NCBI RefSeq assembly: GCF_051106095.1
Contig: NC_135785.1
Span: 98,653,501 to 98,717,500, forward strand
Origin: Pogona vitticeps
Lineage: Eukaryota; Chordata; Lepidosauria; Squamata; Agamidae
Direction: 5' to 3'
Length of the DNA stretch: 64,000 nucleotides
The translations under genes and the position numbers were made by a program. The first letter of the stretch is position 1; the number at the start of each line of letters is the position of its first letter. The notes under the pieces were generated by a model. The model saw only the letters and a program-made list of their open reading frames with translations, ran no database searches and was not told the origin of the DNA. Of the stretch, positions 1 to 9,956 are shown piece by piece.

Positions 1-5
1 TTGAG

Positions 6-626
6 TTGATTGGTAGAAGAATCTACTCTTTAATCGCCTTTATACTCAGAGTCGCTAATTATCAGACCGCCCTAGGAGCATATCAAAAACAGCTGTGGGT
101 AAAAATCTTGCCAGCTTTGCACATGCTGCCAGCAGATGCACGACAAGCCTTTTTAAACACCTATGAAGAAGCCCAGACGGTTTCCAAGCACCAGAGGATT
201 GCAACGAGGCATTCAGTGGAAGCATCAGCTAGAATCCTCGTCACTGCTATTAACCTGCGTCGACATGCTTGGCTACGTGCTGCTAACATCCTTGAGGATG
301 TAAAGGCTAAGGTGGAGGATTTACCATTTGATTCTACTGGTCTTTTCAGCGAAAAGACGGATAACCACCTTGAGGACTTACACAAGGCTAAGAAGACTGC
401 TAAGTCCTATTACATTCAGCCACAACCAAAGTTCAACAGATACCAATGGAAACGTTCTTCCAATCAATATAGTCAACCTTCCCAACAGTTCAGACAGTTC
501 AGAGAGGCCTCCCGGTCCGCTTTACCTCAAAATTCTTCCGCTCCATCTACTTACCGTGCGCACCACACGTCGCAGCGTCGTCAGACCTTCAAGCCACCTG
601 CCAAGAAACACAAACAATATCTTTGA
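6..626 (+). CDS. DIRS-like gag-type protein, C-terminal part
   Basis: An open frame of about 206 codons that probably starts before the window. The first half is helical and rich in Lys, Arg, Glu and Ala. The tail (from about residue 135) is rich in Gln, Ser, Arg and His and looks like a basic nucleic-acid-binding end. It is called gag-like from its position just before the polymerase of a DIRS element and from its composition; I see no zinc knuckle. The next frame overlaps it, as is usual in this family. Confidence 0.6.
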   Translation: MIGRRIYSLIAFILRVANYQTALGAYQKQLWVKILPALHMLPADARQAFLNTYEEAQTVSKHQRIATRHSVEASARILVTAINLRRHAWLRAANILEDVKAKVEDLPFDSTGLFSEKTDNHLEDLHKAKKTAKSYYIQPQPKFNRYQWKRSSNQYSQPSQQFRQFREASRSALPQNSSAPSTYRAHHTSQRRQTFKPPAKKHKQYL

Positions 627-2526
627 CTGGCTAGCATACCCCTCACCTGTCATCACAGACATAAGACTTCAGCCATATTATCAAAATTGGTCAGTTATTA
701 CAAACGACTCCTGGGTTTTAAGGATTGTTTCCTCCGGCTACCGCCTAGAGTTTACAGAATATCCTCCTTTGGGAAGAGTACAGTATACTGCATCAAACTC
801 TATCCTAGAGGAGGAGGTTCACTCTCTGCTTCAAAAAGGAGCCATTCAAGCAGTACCAACAGCAGATATGCCCAACGGCTTCTATTCAAGATATTTTGCC
901 GTCACCAAAAAGGACGGCGGCATGCGACCCATCTTGGACTTAAGAGACCTAAATACTTACCTGCTCCCTCGTCGATTTCGCATGGTGACGTTGGAGTCCA
1001 TCACACACCTCCTGAAAAGGAAACACTGGTTTGTTCTTATAGATCTGAAGGACGCCTACTTTCACATTACCATCCATCCAGATCACCGAAGGTTCCTCAG
1101 ATTCGTCTTCCAGAACACGATTTACCAGTACCTCACTCTTCCATTCGGCCTCGCCACAGCGCCTCGCACATTCACAAAATGCATGGCTCCTGTGGCGGCT
1201 TACCTCAGACTCAACGGCATTCACGTATTCCCATACATCGACGATTGGTTAGTCGTCTCTCCATCCAGGCGCAGGGCCTTCAGAGACACCAAGTTCATCC
1301 TATGCCTCCTCAACGGCTTAGGACTCACAGTAAATCACAAGAAATCACGCCTTTTCCCATCCAAAGTGGTACACTACATTGGTGCCAAGATAGATGCGCG
1401 GAAGGGGCGCATCTTTCTTCCACGTCAAAGAATACACAAGATTCGCACCGCCATCCGGAAGTTTCACCCGGGTCGTTCCGTATCGGCGAGACATGCCCAA
1501 CATCTTCTAGGGCTGATGTCCTCCACGACTTCCGCGGTCTCCCACGCTCGTCTAAAACTCAGGTCCTTACAGATATGGCTGTTAACCCTTTTCAATCCTC
1601 TCCAGGACCATCAAGGGAAGAAGCTGCTGGTGTCAAAGGAGTTAGTACAACAACTCCAGTGGTGGGCTTTCCCTCCACATCTACAGGTGGGTCGTCCATT
1701 CCGCCCTCTACGGCTCACGGCTCAGATTACCACGGATGCGAGCCCCACGGGCTGGGGAGCGCATTGCAGCCACCGTCGTGTCCATGCTCTATGGTCTCAT
1801 CAGGAAAGGTCGTTTCACATCAATCACCTCGAGATTCTAGCAGTCTTCAAAGCACTGAAAGCCTTTTTTCCCCTAGTACGTGGCCGTGGTGTTCAAATAG
1901 TCACCGACAACACCACGGCCATGTACTATATCAACAAGCAAGGGGGCACTCACTCTCCATCTCTGCTGTTTCTCACGGTCACTCTCTGGGAATGGTGCTA
2001 CCAGAACCACATATTCCCAGTAGCAGCTCATCTATCCACGGAGGACAATTTTCTTGCAGATCAGCTCAGTCGTCGTCTAGACCAGATGCACGAATGGGAA
2101 CTGGACATGTCGGTGTTCAACCAACTCTGTCAACGTTGGGGCAAGCCTCTCATAGACCTTTTTGCCTCGCACCAGAATGCGAAGTGTCCTCTCTACGCAT
2201 CCAGAGCGGGGTTGGGCCGCAACTCACTGGGAGACGCATTCATGCTATCTTGGAAGCAGGGCCTGCTTTACGCCTTCCCTCCGTTCCCGCTAATACAGAG
2301 AACCTTAGTTCAACTCCATCATCAGTCAGCGGAAGCCATACTTGTAACACCTTTCTGGCCTCGGCAGCCTTGGTTTCCAACGCTGGTAGACATGGCAGTG
2401 GACTCAGTGCGACTTCCCAGCTTCCCAGCCCTCATCACACAGGATGCGGGAACGGTGTTCCATCCCGACCTCCACACTCTCCGCCTCACAGCGTGGAGGA
2501 TCTCCCGCAGATCAAGGAGATCTTAG
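328..2526 (+). CDS. DIRS-like reverse transcriptase / RNase H polyprotein
   Basis: The frame carries a reverse transcriptase with the catalytic motif YIDDW at about 1,234-1,248, preceded by the fingers and palm signature around 900-1,150 (PILDLRDLN, LIDLKDAYFHI, LPFGLATAPRTF). RNase H follows, with the start of its active site in TTDASPTGWG at about 1,729. A C-terminal segment starting near DLFASHQNAK (about 2,155) ends in an AFPPFPLIQ-type motif that commonly follows RNase H in DIRS-type polymerases. The product copies element RNA into DNA. The first part of the open frame overlaps the gag-like frame and is probably not translated as such; conserved sequence begins near 690. Confidence 0.85.
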   Translation: MILLVFSAKRRITTLRTYTRLRRLLSPITFSHNQSSTDTNGNVLPINIVNLPNSSDSSERPPGPLYLKILPLHLLTVRTTRRSVVRPSSHLPRNTNNIFDWLAYPSPVITDIRLQPYYQNWSVITNDSWVLRIVSSGYRLEFTEYPPLGRVQYTASNSILEEEVHSLLQKGAIQAVPTADMPNGFYSRYFAVTKKDGGMRPILDLRDLNTYLLPRRFRMVTLESITHLLKRKHWFVLIDLKDAYFHITIHPDHRRFLRFVFQNTIYQYLTLPFGLATAPRTFTKCMAPVAAYLRLNGIHVFPYIDDWLVVSPSRRRAFRDTKFILCLLNGLGLTVNHKKSRLFPSKVVHYIGAKIDARKGRIFLPRQRIHKIRTAIRKFHPGRSVSARHAQHLLGLMSSTTSAVSHARLKLRSLQIWLLTLFNPLQDHQGKKLLVSKELVQQLQWWAFPPHLQVGRPFRPLRLTAQITTDASPTGWGAHCSHRRVHALWSHQERSFHINHLEILAVFKALKAFFPLVRGRGVQIVTDNTTAMYYINKQGGTHSPSLLFLTVTLWEWCYQNHIFPVAAHLSTEDNFLADQLSRRLDQMHEWELDMSVFNQLCQRWGKPLIDLFASHQNAKCPLYASRAGLGRNSLGDAFMLSWKQGLLYAFPPFPLIQRTLVQLHHQSAEAILVTPFWPRQPWFPTLVDMAVDSVRLPSFPALITQDAGTVFHPDLHTLRLTAWRISRRSRRS

Positions 2527-3515
2527 ATCAGTCCAAAAAGGCCTCTACTTCCACGCTATATGCCTATAAGTGGAGGAGTTTCATCAAGTTCACTGACTCA
2601 AAAGGTTTATCACCTGTCCCTGCTTCGCTTTCTACAGTGCTTCAGTTCCTTCGTTACTTGTTTGACCTTAAGCTATCTGTTGCCACCTTAAAGGTTTACC
2701 TCGCTGCAATTGTTTCCTTTCAACCCAGGGAATCACCGTCGTCACGTCTGTTCTCTCATCCCACAGTCAAGGCCTTCCTTAAAGGACTCTCTCACATTAG
2801 ACCACCAATCAAACCCTTGGTACCCCAGTGGTCTTTGAATTTGGTCCTCAGGGCACTCATGTGCCCTCCCTTTGAACCTCTAGCTACCTGTCCTCTAAAG
2901 TTATTGTCGTTAAAAGTTTTATTTCTGGTAGCCATTACCTCGGCCCGTCGTGCTAGTGAACTGGCTGCATTGCGAGCAGATCAACCTTTCCTACAATTCT
3001 TTAATGATAAGGTCATTCTTCATACGGACGTATCCTTCCTTCCGAAAGTCGTCTCAGAGTTTCATTTGAATCAACCACTGGTCCTACCTACCTTCTTCTC
3101 ACAACCCACCAACGAAACAGAACGCATGCTCCACTCTCTAGATGTAAGGAGGGCACTCTCTTTCTATGTCGCACGTACCAAAGAATTCAGGTTATCACCT
3201 AAACTTTTTCTATGCTATTTTGGACACAAAAAAGGTTTACCAGCCTCCTCCTCATCTATCTCTCGTTGGCTGGTTTCAGCAATCTCCTTGGCATACGAGT
3301 TACAACACAAGCCTCCTCCAGAAGGTCTCCGTGCCCACTCCACTAGGGCAGTGGCCTCCTCTACAGCACTTCTGCGTGGAGTTGATCTTCCTGATATATG
3401 CAGAACTGCTACGTGGTCAAGTGTCTCCACATTCATCTCTCACTATAGACTTGACATGAGAGCGAGGAAGGAGACAAGATTTGGGAGAGCTGTCCTTGCA
3501 TCTGCCCTCCAGTGA
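687..3515 (+). CDS. DIRS-like tyrosine recombinase (3' part of the open frame)
   Basis: Only the last third, about 2,520-3,515, is a recognisable protein: a tyrosine recombinase with an N-terminal core-binding region (TLYAYKWRSF start) and a catalytic domain. The catalytic set is visible: Arg in SARRASEL (about 2,949), His-x-x-Arg in AHSTRA (about 3,336-3,347) and the nucleophile Tyr in SHYRLD (about 3,444). The family uses it to insert a circular DNA intermediate, which is why DIRS elements usually lack target-site duplications. The long frame upstream of 2,500 overlaps the reverse transcriptase and is mostly a shadow of it. Confidence 0.85.
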   Translation: MVSYYKRLLGFKDCFLRLPPRVYRISSFGKSTVYCIKLYPRGGGSLSASKRSHSSSTNSRYAQRLLFKIFCRHQKGRRHATHLGLKRPKYLPAPSSISHGDVGVHHTPPEKETLVCSYRSEGRLLSHYHPSRSPKVPQIRLPEHDLPVPHSSIRPRHSASHIHKMHGSCGGLPQTQRHSRIPIHRRLVSRLSIQAQGLQRHQVHPMPPQRLRTHSKSQEITPFPIQSGTLHWCQDRCAEGAHLSSTSKNTQDSHRHPEVSPGSFRIGETCPTSSRADVLHDFRGLPRSSKTQVLTDMAVNPFQSSPGPSREEAAGVKGVSTTTPVVGFPSTSTGGSSIPPSTAHGSDYHGCEPHGLGSALQPPSCPCSMVSSGKVVSHQSPRDSSSLQSTESLFSPSTWPWCSNSHRQHHGHVLYQQARGHSLSISAVSHGHSLGMVLPEPHIPSSSSSIHGGQFSCRSAQSSSRPDARMGTGHVGVQPTLSTLGQASHRPFCLAPECEVSSLRIQSGVGPQLTGRRIHAILEAGPALRLPSVPANTENLSSTPSSVSGSHTCNTFLASAALVSNAGRHGSGLSATSQLPSPHHTGCGNGVPSRPPHSPPHSVEDLPQIKEILDQSKKASTSTLYAYKWRSFIKFTDSKGLSPVPASLSTVLQFLRYLFDLKLSVATLKVYLAAIVSFQPRESPSSRLFSHPTVKAFLKGLSHIRPPIKPLVPQWSLNLVLRALMCPPFEPLATCPLKLLSLKVLFLVAITSARRASELAALRADQPFLQFFNDKVILHTDVSFLPKVVSEFHLNQPLVLPTFFSQPTNETERMLHSLDVRRALSFYVARTKEFRLSPKLFLCYFGHKKGLPASSSSISRWLVSAISLAYELQHKPPPEGLRAHSTRAVASSTALLRGVDLPDICRTATWSSVSTFISHYRLDMRARKETRFGRAVLASALQ

Positions 3516-3590
3516 CGGCCCTCCAACCGGTAAGCCAGCTTGTTAATCACCCCTTATTGTGTGCATTCACAGAAGACCACGCAGAAGAAA

Positions 3591-3898
3591 GACAGGTTAC
3601 TTACCTGTAACCATGGTTCTTCCAGTGGTCATTCTGTGAATTCACACAAACCCGCCCGTCCTCCCCACTATCCGTCACTGTATGTCTACAGATCTCTTGC
3701 ACATTGTACATGGCGGATAAATGGAACTGAGGATTGGGCGGGCGGAGCATGCGCAGTATAGATAATGTTGACAATGTTTCTTTTGCAGAGCTCTAGAATA
3801 TTCCGAGAAGACCAGCGCAGGCGCTGACTTAACCCCTTATTGTGTGAATTCACAGAATGACCACTGGAAGAACCATGGTTACAGGTAAGTAACCTGTC
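3591..3898 (+). repeat. DIRS-like terminal inverted repeat structure
   Basis: Two 58-bp arms, 3,591-3,648 and 3,841-3,898, are exact reverse complements around a spacer of about 190 bp. Each arm contains smaller palindromes (GTGAATTCAC, and GTTACTTACCTGTAAC with one mismatch). A partial direct copy of the second arm's start (CCCTTATTGTGTG) also occurs at about 3,550. Inverted terminal repeats and an internal complementary region are typical of DIRS ends. Perfect arms argue for a recent insertion or recent copying. Confidence 0.85.
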
Positions 3899-4376
3899 TT
3901 TTTTCATTTTCATTTATCAATACCACTTCCTCTGTAATAAATTATATGCCATCACATTGATTCTGACTTGCATCTACCCCTCATGAAGTTTTCTAGATGT
4001 AAATTAGTCAGCCATGGTTTACCAGTTCCAGCTTCTGGTGGCATTCTAGGATCATGTTTCTTGGCCAATGCTACATAGGTGGCAAGTCATCAAAACTCAT
4101 TGGCCATACACATGCCTCAGGTGGTCTTGGCTGGCCCCTCTCTTGGGCGGCACTGCAGGAATTCAAATTCTGAGACCTTGGCTGCGCAGACAGACACTCC
4201 ACCCTTGGAGTTGTATCAGCTCTAATGCTTCCTCCACCATTTCTGGAAAAACTCTGGCCTTGCCTCTGTCACCCCAGTGTGATGCCTGACAAAGGCACTC
4301 TGAAACCCAGTGTCAGAATTGTTGTGCTGTTGTGTATTTGGTGAAACATGCTAGTTTCTGGGCCAGCTATGTTTAA

Positions 4377-4536
<160 letters not shown>

Positions 4537-4829
4537 ACATCAGAGCATTGCAGAATTTTAAATTATAGACTGTAGTGTTTGCCCTGCTCATTAATATTTA
4601 TGTTGAGATTTGCATCCACCAATACGAGCTGGACGTATGTGAAATATAAATAAATTTCAGACATTTAAAATGTTAAAATGCTTAGACAGTTTTGACCAGA
4701 AGTGGGCTACTTCAATAGCATTGTCACAGTCATTTACTAGATCTTCTTTTGTACACTTGGTGGGGCATAAATTGCATGAACATAAATGCTGCATTGATTG
4801 AATTTCTCCACATTCACCCAAAATGTGTC

Positions 4830-5740
4830 ATGTATTCAATTAGCCCCATTTTACATGATTATTCTTTGAGCTTCCTACTTTGTTTCAAAACCTGTTGAGC
4901 GACTTCCAGATGGTCCAGCCAGAGTCTTCTCCCACATTCATCCATTCCACCATTTTTTTATTTTTTATTTTGCTTTCGATAGATTTATCCTAGCTCCTTC
5001 TGGTTTAATATTTAGAAGTTGAGAGGTATGCAGAAAATGTTTCCTTAGTTTTAGCCATTATCTAGGGAGTTGGTGTCTATGAAGTGGATGAATCTGGTGC
5101 TGTATTACCTTATTTCATTCATTATCTGCAAGCACCTCTCAAGATACTTCCAAAAAGGCAGTGCCAGCCAAATGACTTTTTCAGTGGGCGTAGGTTTTAG
5201 GCAGCCAGTAATGATCCTGCATGATTCATTAAGAGCTACATCCACTTGTTTGGCATTTGCTGATATATACCAAATGGCACTAGCATATTCTGCTTTGGAG
5301 GAACACAGGGACAAAGCTATTGTTCATATGGTTTCTGGGTGTGCAACCCAGTCTGTCCCAGCCAGTTTCCTATGTTATTTCTGGTGGCAACTTTCTCTTT
5401 GATGTTTAGACAGTGTTTTTTTTGTGTGTGGGGGGGGAGGGGTCAGAGTTTGATCCAGAGTGACACACAAATACTTTGGGGTAGGGTAGTGTTCCAAAAT
5501 CTTGTCTTCCCAGCTAACTCAGAGCTTCCTCTCTCCTTCTCAGTTCTTTAAGTGGAAGGCACAGACCCATGTTTTTAAAGGGTTTGGCTCCGACTGGTTG
5601 TTTTTATAACATAAAGAAAGATCTTCTAATGCAGAGGTTAGCTGGTGCTCCATAGACTCAAAGGTGTCAAGCATAACTGATGTGAGGCTGTCCTCAGGCA
5701 AAACAGAGCCAGGAATGTAGAAGGAAGAGGTTCCCATAGT
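4830..5740 (-). mobile_element. Decayed non-LTR retrotransposon (LINE) fragment, reverse transcriptase C-terminal region
   Basis: On the - strand two stretches read like the part of a LINE polymerase after the catalytic motif: NPLKTWVCAFHLKN (about 5,550-5,590) and, downstream, AEYASAIWYISANAKQVDVA with LNESCRIITGCLKPTPTEK (about 5,170-5,290). Both phrases are familiar from LINE reverse transcriptases in many animals. The frame is broken between them and the rest is not recognisable. I do not assign a clade. It is intronic to RHOBTB1 and antisense to it. Confidence 0.65.
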
Positions 5741-6155
5741 ATCAGCGTAATTCCTCTATCTAGGTCTTCGTGTTCCAGAAGAGCTTATTCCCCATATATG
5801 GAAACACATCATCATCCTATGCCCCCCCCCCTTTTTGCCATAAATTCCTGAGCCCATTGTACTCACATTGTGTGTTTGGATACCTGTATGGCTGTTGATT
5901 GGTGCTGAGTTCACTCTTTTGATAGGCACTGAAATACCATAGTTTACTATGGGCAGCAACACACACTTTCCAAACACAACATGGAATTGGCGTATGGAAA
6001 CATGGCTGCTGTCAGCAGTTAAAGTACTCACAACAGAGCTGAAGTACATAGCGGACCAAGGAATAAAAACATTTACTGAATGAGACAGCTTTGGATGCAT
6101 TGGGTGGGGGGGAGGTCTTTTGTACTGAATGTTCAAAAATGTGTTCTGTGCGCAT

Positions 6156-6156
<1 letters not shown>

Positions 6157-6219
<63 letters not shown>

Positions 6220-6262
6220 TATCCCGCCTATCTGGTCGGTTAAGACCACTCTAGGCGGCTAA
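6157..6262 (-). repeat. L2-type 3' tail with (TTTA)n
   Basis: A TTTA tetranucleotide run (6,157-6,218) joins the phrase ATCCCGCCTATCTGGTCGG and CTAGGCGGCTAAC. In squamate DNA this phrase is the 3' end of L2 LINEs and of SINEs that borrow their tail, here in reverse orientation. No body of the element is recognisable to its right. Confidence 0.6.
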
Positions 6263-6774
6263 CACCCAATTTAGCTTTTGAAGAATCTTAGCTTTCATTT
6301 AAATAAAACAAAATTACATTCTAGCCTTTAAAGTTTCAAAGAGATACTTTAAAGTGTGTATGAAATGCTGCTGAAATCAAAGGAGCATGGGCGAGTAAGA
6401 CTTTCTATTGGTCAGATACTAAAGCTGCCTCTCCCATGGCTACCAGGAGGAGATTAAATTACTGTACATTCACTCTTTTTTTAAAAGCAGGATCAATTAT
6501 ATAGAATAAGAGCTGTGCAGGTTTGCTTAAGATAGAAGTGAGTGTAGGTACAAAATGGTTGTGCAGAGCATGCAGTCCACATAGGATTTAACCATCTGCC
6601 TAGCTGGGGGCTGAGTTTTCCCTGAGTTTTCTTCCATTTTACTGATTTTTTAAAGTGTTCTAAACACAAACAGGGAGGATAACAGCAGCCATATGGCATG
6701 CATGTTTTGTCCTTGCCTGGAACATTTCCCAGCTTTGAGTGTTTTTTTTTTAAAATACTTTTTGCCCTCCCCAG

Positions 6775-6925
6775 GTTGTTCTTCCAAACATAAACAAGGC
6801 TTCCATGCAAGTTGTTCTGGATTATCTGTATACCAAGCAGCTATCCTCCAGTCAGGAGTTGGACACACTTGAATTAATTGCACTGGCAAACAGATTTTGC
6901 CTCCCGCACTTGGTTGCACTCGCAG
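6775..6925 (+). CDS. RHOBTB1: RHOBTB1, BTB-domain exon (first exon in window)
   Basis: RHOBTB1 is an atypical Rho-family protein with a GTPase-like domain and two BTB domains; it works with cullin-3 ubiquitin ligase and localises to vesicles. This exon begins after a CCCTCCCCAG acceptor in phase 0 and ends at a CGCAG/GTAAG donor. It encodes VVLPNINKASMQVVLDYLYT and then KQLSSSQELDTLELIALANR, FCLPHLVALA, which is the end of the second BTB domain and the start of the C-terminal tail. It differs from remembered human RHOBTB1 at only a few positions (for example SS for PS). The paralogue RHOBTB2 is less likely because the CDK1 neighbour fits RHOBTB1. Upstream exons lie outside the window. Confidence 0.95.
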
Positions 6926-7613
6926 GTAAGATTTCTTGGCAATTCACAGGTGTTGCTGTCAATGGTCTGCCAGTAATGCTGAAATGATCAGTTTGTTTTG
7001 TTGTCATCTTTAGGTAAAACAGTCATACAGTTTCGCTTTCCAAAGCCAAATTGCAACACACATTCACAGTGTTCTCATTGCTGAATGAATATAGCCCACT
7101 GGAAAGTTCTTGCATGCTTCAAAGACAGAAAGCACATAATAGTATGCAATTCACAAGGCCCATCAGGCGACCTGATTACTCTTAATTGAAAGAGTGTGAA
7201 CATTAAAGTTTCCATTGTAAATTGTTGTTTTCAGAGCTTAATAATTGATCTTAAGCAATTTAAAATCAATCCAGTTCAAACACATCTTGCATAAAAGAGC
7301 AGTCCAAATGACTTCTATTACCGTAGTGTGACTTGGTTAATTATTGTGTTGTGTAATACGATGGTAGTTAATTCCAAGAGCCACCAGTGTTTCCACACTG
7401 TTTCAAAGAGAAGTGGCTGGAAGCAAGATTATTTCGTGGGCTGAGAAATAAATCCACATGAACCCAAATGTATGCTAATATTGTTAATTGTTTTTCTCCA
7501 TTTTCTGGGACAGTCTTTTAGTGAGGCCAGGCACAGTGGAAATAAGAGACTGGTGTGAACTGTCGTTATTTTTTAAAAATGAACTGGTTTGTGTTTTTCT
7601 TCAACTGCAACAG
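6926..7613 (+). other. RHOBTB1 intron
   Basis: A GT-AG intron of 688 bp between the BTB exon and the next exon. I see no recognisable repeat or conserved motif in it. Confidence 0.9.
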
Positions 7614-7702
7614 AGCAGCACGCTGTACAAGAGCTGACCAAAACAGCAGTGAGTGGTGTTAGCACAGATGGCGAGGTGCTGTATTACTTGGAAATAGCCC
7701 AG
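7614..7702 (+). CDS. RHOBTB1: RHOBTB1, C-terminal exon 2 in window
   Basis: An 89-bp exon after acceptor CAACTGCAACAG and before donor CCCAG/GTTAGT. It encodes EQHAVQELTKTAVSGVSTDG followed by EVLYYLEIAQ, matching the human segment EQHAVQELTKAATSGVGIDG EVLSYLELAQ as remembered. This region follows the second BTB domain and resembles the BACK-like helices of cullin-3 adaptors. The first codon is split with the previous exon (phase 1). Confidence 0.95.
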
Positions 7703-7984
7703 GTTAGTGCCCTTTCAGTGCAGGTGCTACAAATTCTTTGTGACTGAATAGTGGATGGAGAGAGGCTTCTTACGTTGTTTGCATGAATGGACAGTTATCA
7801 GTTCCCAGAGACGAAAAGAATATTTCAGCACTGAGGTTTTTTTAAAAAAATACTGTGCTTATTGACAATTGTAAGTGCAATATTTATTAGATTTGCTATT
7901 TCACTATTTCTTTAAAAAAAGAACTTTGCTGTGGAAACCCCCCCCCCCATAGTACCTTGACAAAACAATGCTGAAATAAGTGCA

Positions 7985-8790
7985 GGCATTTATTTTATTT
8001 AAAATATTTTTATCCCGTCTTTCTCCTTAAAAGGACCCAAGACAGCCTACAGTGGACCCTCTACTTACGGAATTAATCCGTATTGGAATGGTGGCTGCAG
8101 GTCGAAAAGTCTGTAGGTCGAGTCTCCATTGAGCTACAATGCATTGAAAACCGATTAATCCTGTAACCGGCTGTTTTTGTTCCATTTTTGTTCCATTTTG
8201 GTTTTTTTTCTGGTCTGTAGGTCGATTCTCAGGCTGCAAGTTGAACCTAAATTTTGCAGCCAGAGAGGTCTGTAACTCGAAAAGTCTGTAAGTCGAGCCG
8301 TCTGTAAGTCGAGGGTCCACTGTACATCATTAAAAACAGTTACTTAAAAGCTAAAAACTATAAGTATACATATATTGAAAAAGACTTAAATAAATATGAT
8401 ATTAAAATGGTAAATAACATCAATATTAAAGCACATGTAAAAACAACAGCACAACAATCCATTAAAAAACCCCTCTCAAACCACTAGTCATTAAAGGAAA
8501 ACTTGCCTAAACAGAAAGGCCCTCCCCTGCTTACGGAAGGGCAGCAATGATGGGGCCAGTTTAGCTTCCCGTGGGAGGAAGTTCCAGAGTTTGGGAGCAA
8601 CAGCAGAGAAGGCCCTCTCCTGTCTCCCCACCAAGCACATCTGTGAAGATGGCGGGATCGAGAGAAAGGCCTCCCCTGATGATTTTAATGCCCGGGAAAT
8701 CTCATAGAGGGAGATAAGGTCCTTGAGATAGCTTGGACCCAAGCCATTTAGGGCTTTATAGGTTAAAACCAGCACTTTGAATTGTGCTTA
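7985..8790 (-). mobile_element. L2-clade LINE, 3' end (antisense to RHOBTB1)
   Basis: On the - strand from about 8,775 down to 8,491 the translation reads VLTYKALNGLGPSYLKDLIS, then RAFSAVAPKLWNFLP and APSLLPFRKQGRAFLF. This is the well-known C-terminal end of L2-clade reverse transcriptases. The 3' untranslated part continues to a TTTATTTT-rich tail at about 7,989 with the ATCCCGTCTTTCTCC phrase. A Tigger-like element (8,050-8,322) was inserted into this tail later. Confidence 0.82.
8050..8322. mobile_element. Tigger-like (pogo/Tc1-mariner) non-autonomous element, 273 bp
   Basis: Terminal inverted repeats CAGTGGACCCTC...GAGGGTCCACTG are flanked on both sides by TA, the target duplication of the Tc1/mariner superfamily. 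The terminus matches the CAGTGG-CCTC type of Tigger elements. There is no transposase frame, so it is a MITE-like derivative. It is nested in the L2 3' end. Confidence 0.85.
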
Positions 8791-9789
8791 GAAATGGCAG
8801 CAAGTGGAGCTGCTGTAACAAGGGAGTTATATATACCTCTGGTGTGATATAGTAGAGACTAGTTGAGGAAGCCTCTTTTAAGTGTTCCCATTGTCCCTTC
8901 GAAATGCACAAATATCTGCATTTGTATCCAGCTGTCTTATTCTTTGTCTTAGAGACTGTCAGTAAAAGAGAATTGGCAAATAATGGCCAAAGCCAGTCAA
9001 TTCTCACATGGCACTTTCCAGATGTGAGGGACTGCAGTTCCCATCATCCCAGGCACCATTAGTTCCAAGTGCGAGAAGACCAACTTGCAGCATTTGAAAT
9101 ATTAAGCCTTTTCTCTCATGTTTACTAAGTCTGCCCTACAAATATTTGTTTACTAATCATGTCCCACCTAGATGACTGATCCCATGTCACCCAGAGAGAT
9201 TTCATGGTTCCCCAGGGATTGAATATGCACTTCTCAACCTCTGCTGTACATCATTCTTGTCCCTCCAGCTCCTTTATTAGTGATACGAGGCAACTAGAGA
9301 AACCTGTCTGTCTTGTAATGAAAAAAGCTAGAACCCATCATTGCTGCCATTGCATTCTGAGTACTAATTGTTCTATAGCCCTAATTTGGATCAACATAGC
9401 CAGAGGTTCCCCAATGTTATGCTTTGAACAGAGCAGAAGGGGTGGCTTCTCCAACCCTATCCATCCAATTTGTCCACCAGCCATGACTACCCTTGGCTTT
9501 CATTTTGTACTGTAGATTAAGTTTGATTGCTGATTCCAAGTTGAGTAAGCCCACTGAATGAATAGAAGTCATTTGATCAACACTGATGTAGGTCCCATTG
9601 AGTGGAGTGAGTCTACTCTTGTTGGCACTAAATTGAATTTTGTCCTGTGTTTGTGGTATTGTCAGTTCTTTTATGTGCAACTCAGTTGGTTCAATAACTG
9701 AGTAATTCTCTCTTGCCTTAACATCAAGATTATTCTGCACACCACCTGTTAACTGCACAGAATATCAACTGAGCTCTGTTCTTTTCCAG
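8791..9789 (+). other. RHOBTB1 intron, no further assigned content
   Basis: Intron sequence between the L2 fragment and the next exon. A short stretch near 9,022-9,065 (GACTGCAGTTCCCATCATCCC) resembles interior sequence of hAT-like MITEs, but no ends are visible. Confidence 0.6.
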
Positions 9790-9895
9790 TTCCACAATGC
9801 TAACCAGCTGGCAGCTTGGTGCTTGCACTATATCTGCACCAACTACAACAGTGTTTGTTCCAAGTTCCGAAAGGAAATCAAAACTAAATCTCCTG
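9790..9895 (+). CDS. RHOBTB1: RHOBTB1, C-terminal exon 3 in window
   Basis: A 106-bp exon after acceptor TTCTTTTCCAG and before donor CCTG/GTAAGC. It encodes [20 protein letters not shown] then [15 protein letters not shown], close to the remembered human sequence [35 protein letters not shown]. The exon is in phase 0 at its start and leaves one base of a split codon at its end, which joins the last exon correctly. Confidence 0.95.
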
Positions 9896-9956
9896 GTAAG
9901 CCCCCCACCCTCCTGGCAAACTCTGTATCCCTTCTCCTAACCTTTATACATTTGAT

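Larger units (their letters stand above)
1..3900 (+). mobile_element. DIRS-like tyrosine-recombinase retrotransposon, 3' portion
   Basis: A retroelement that runs in from before the window and ends near 3,900. Parts in order: a gag-like frame, a reverse transcriptase with RNase H, a tyrosine recombinase in an overlapping frame, and a complex terminal repeat. That set, with a recombinase in place of a DDE integrase and inverted rather than direct end repeats, defines the DIRS group. The visible frames are long and open and the terminal inverted repeat is perfect, so the copy looks young and close to whole on this side; the 5' end cannot be seen. It lies in the same direction as RHOBTB1, upstream of the first RHOBTB1 exon seen here, so it probably sits in an intron of that gene. 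Confidence 0.88.

Noticed and set aside
949-1224. Open frame antisense to the reverse transcriptase
   Set aside because: Shadow of the conserved polymerase frame on the other strand.
5756-6136. 126-codon open frame on the - strand
   Set aside because: No homology recognised, no splice or promoter context, and it adjoins LINE debris.
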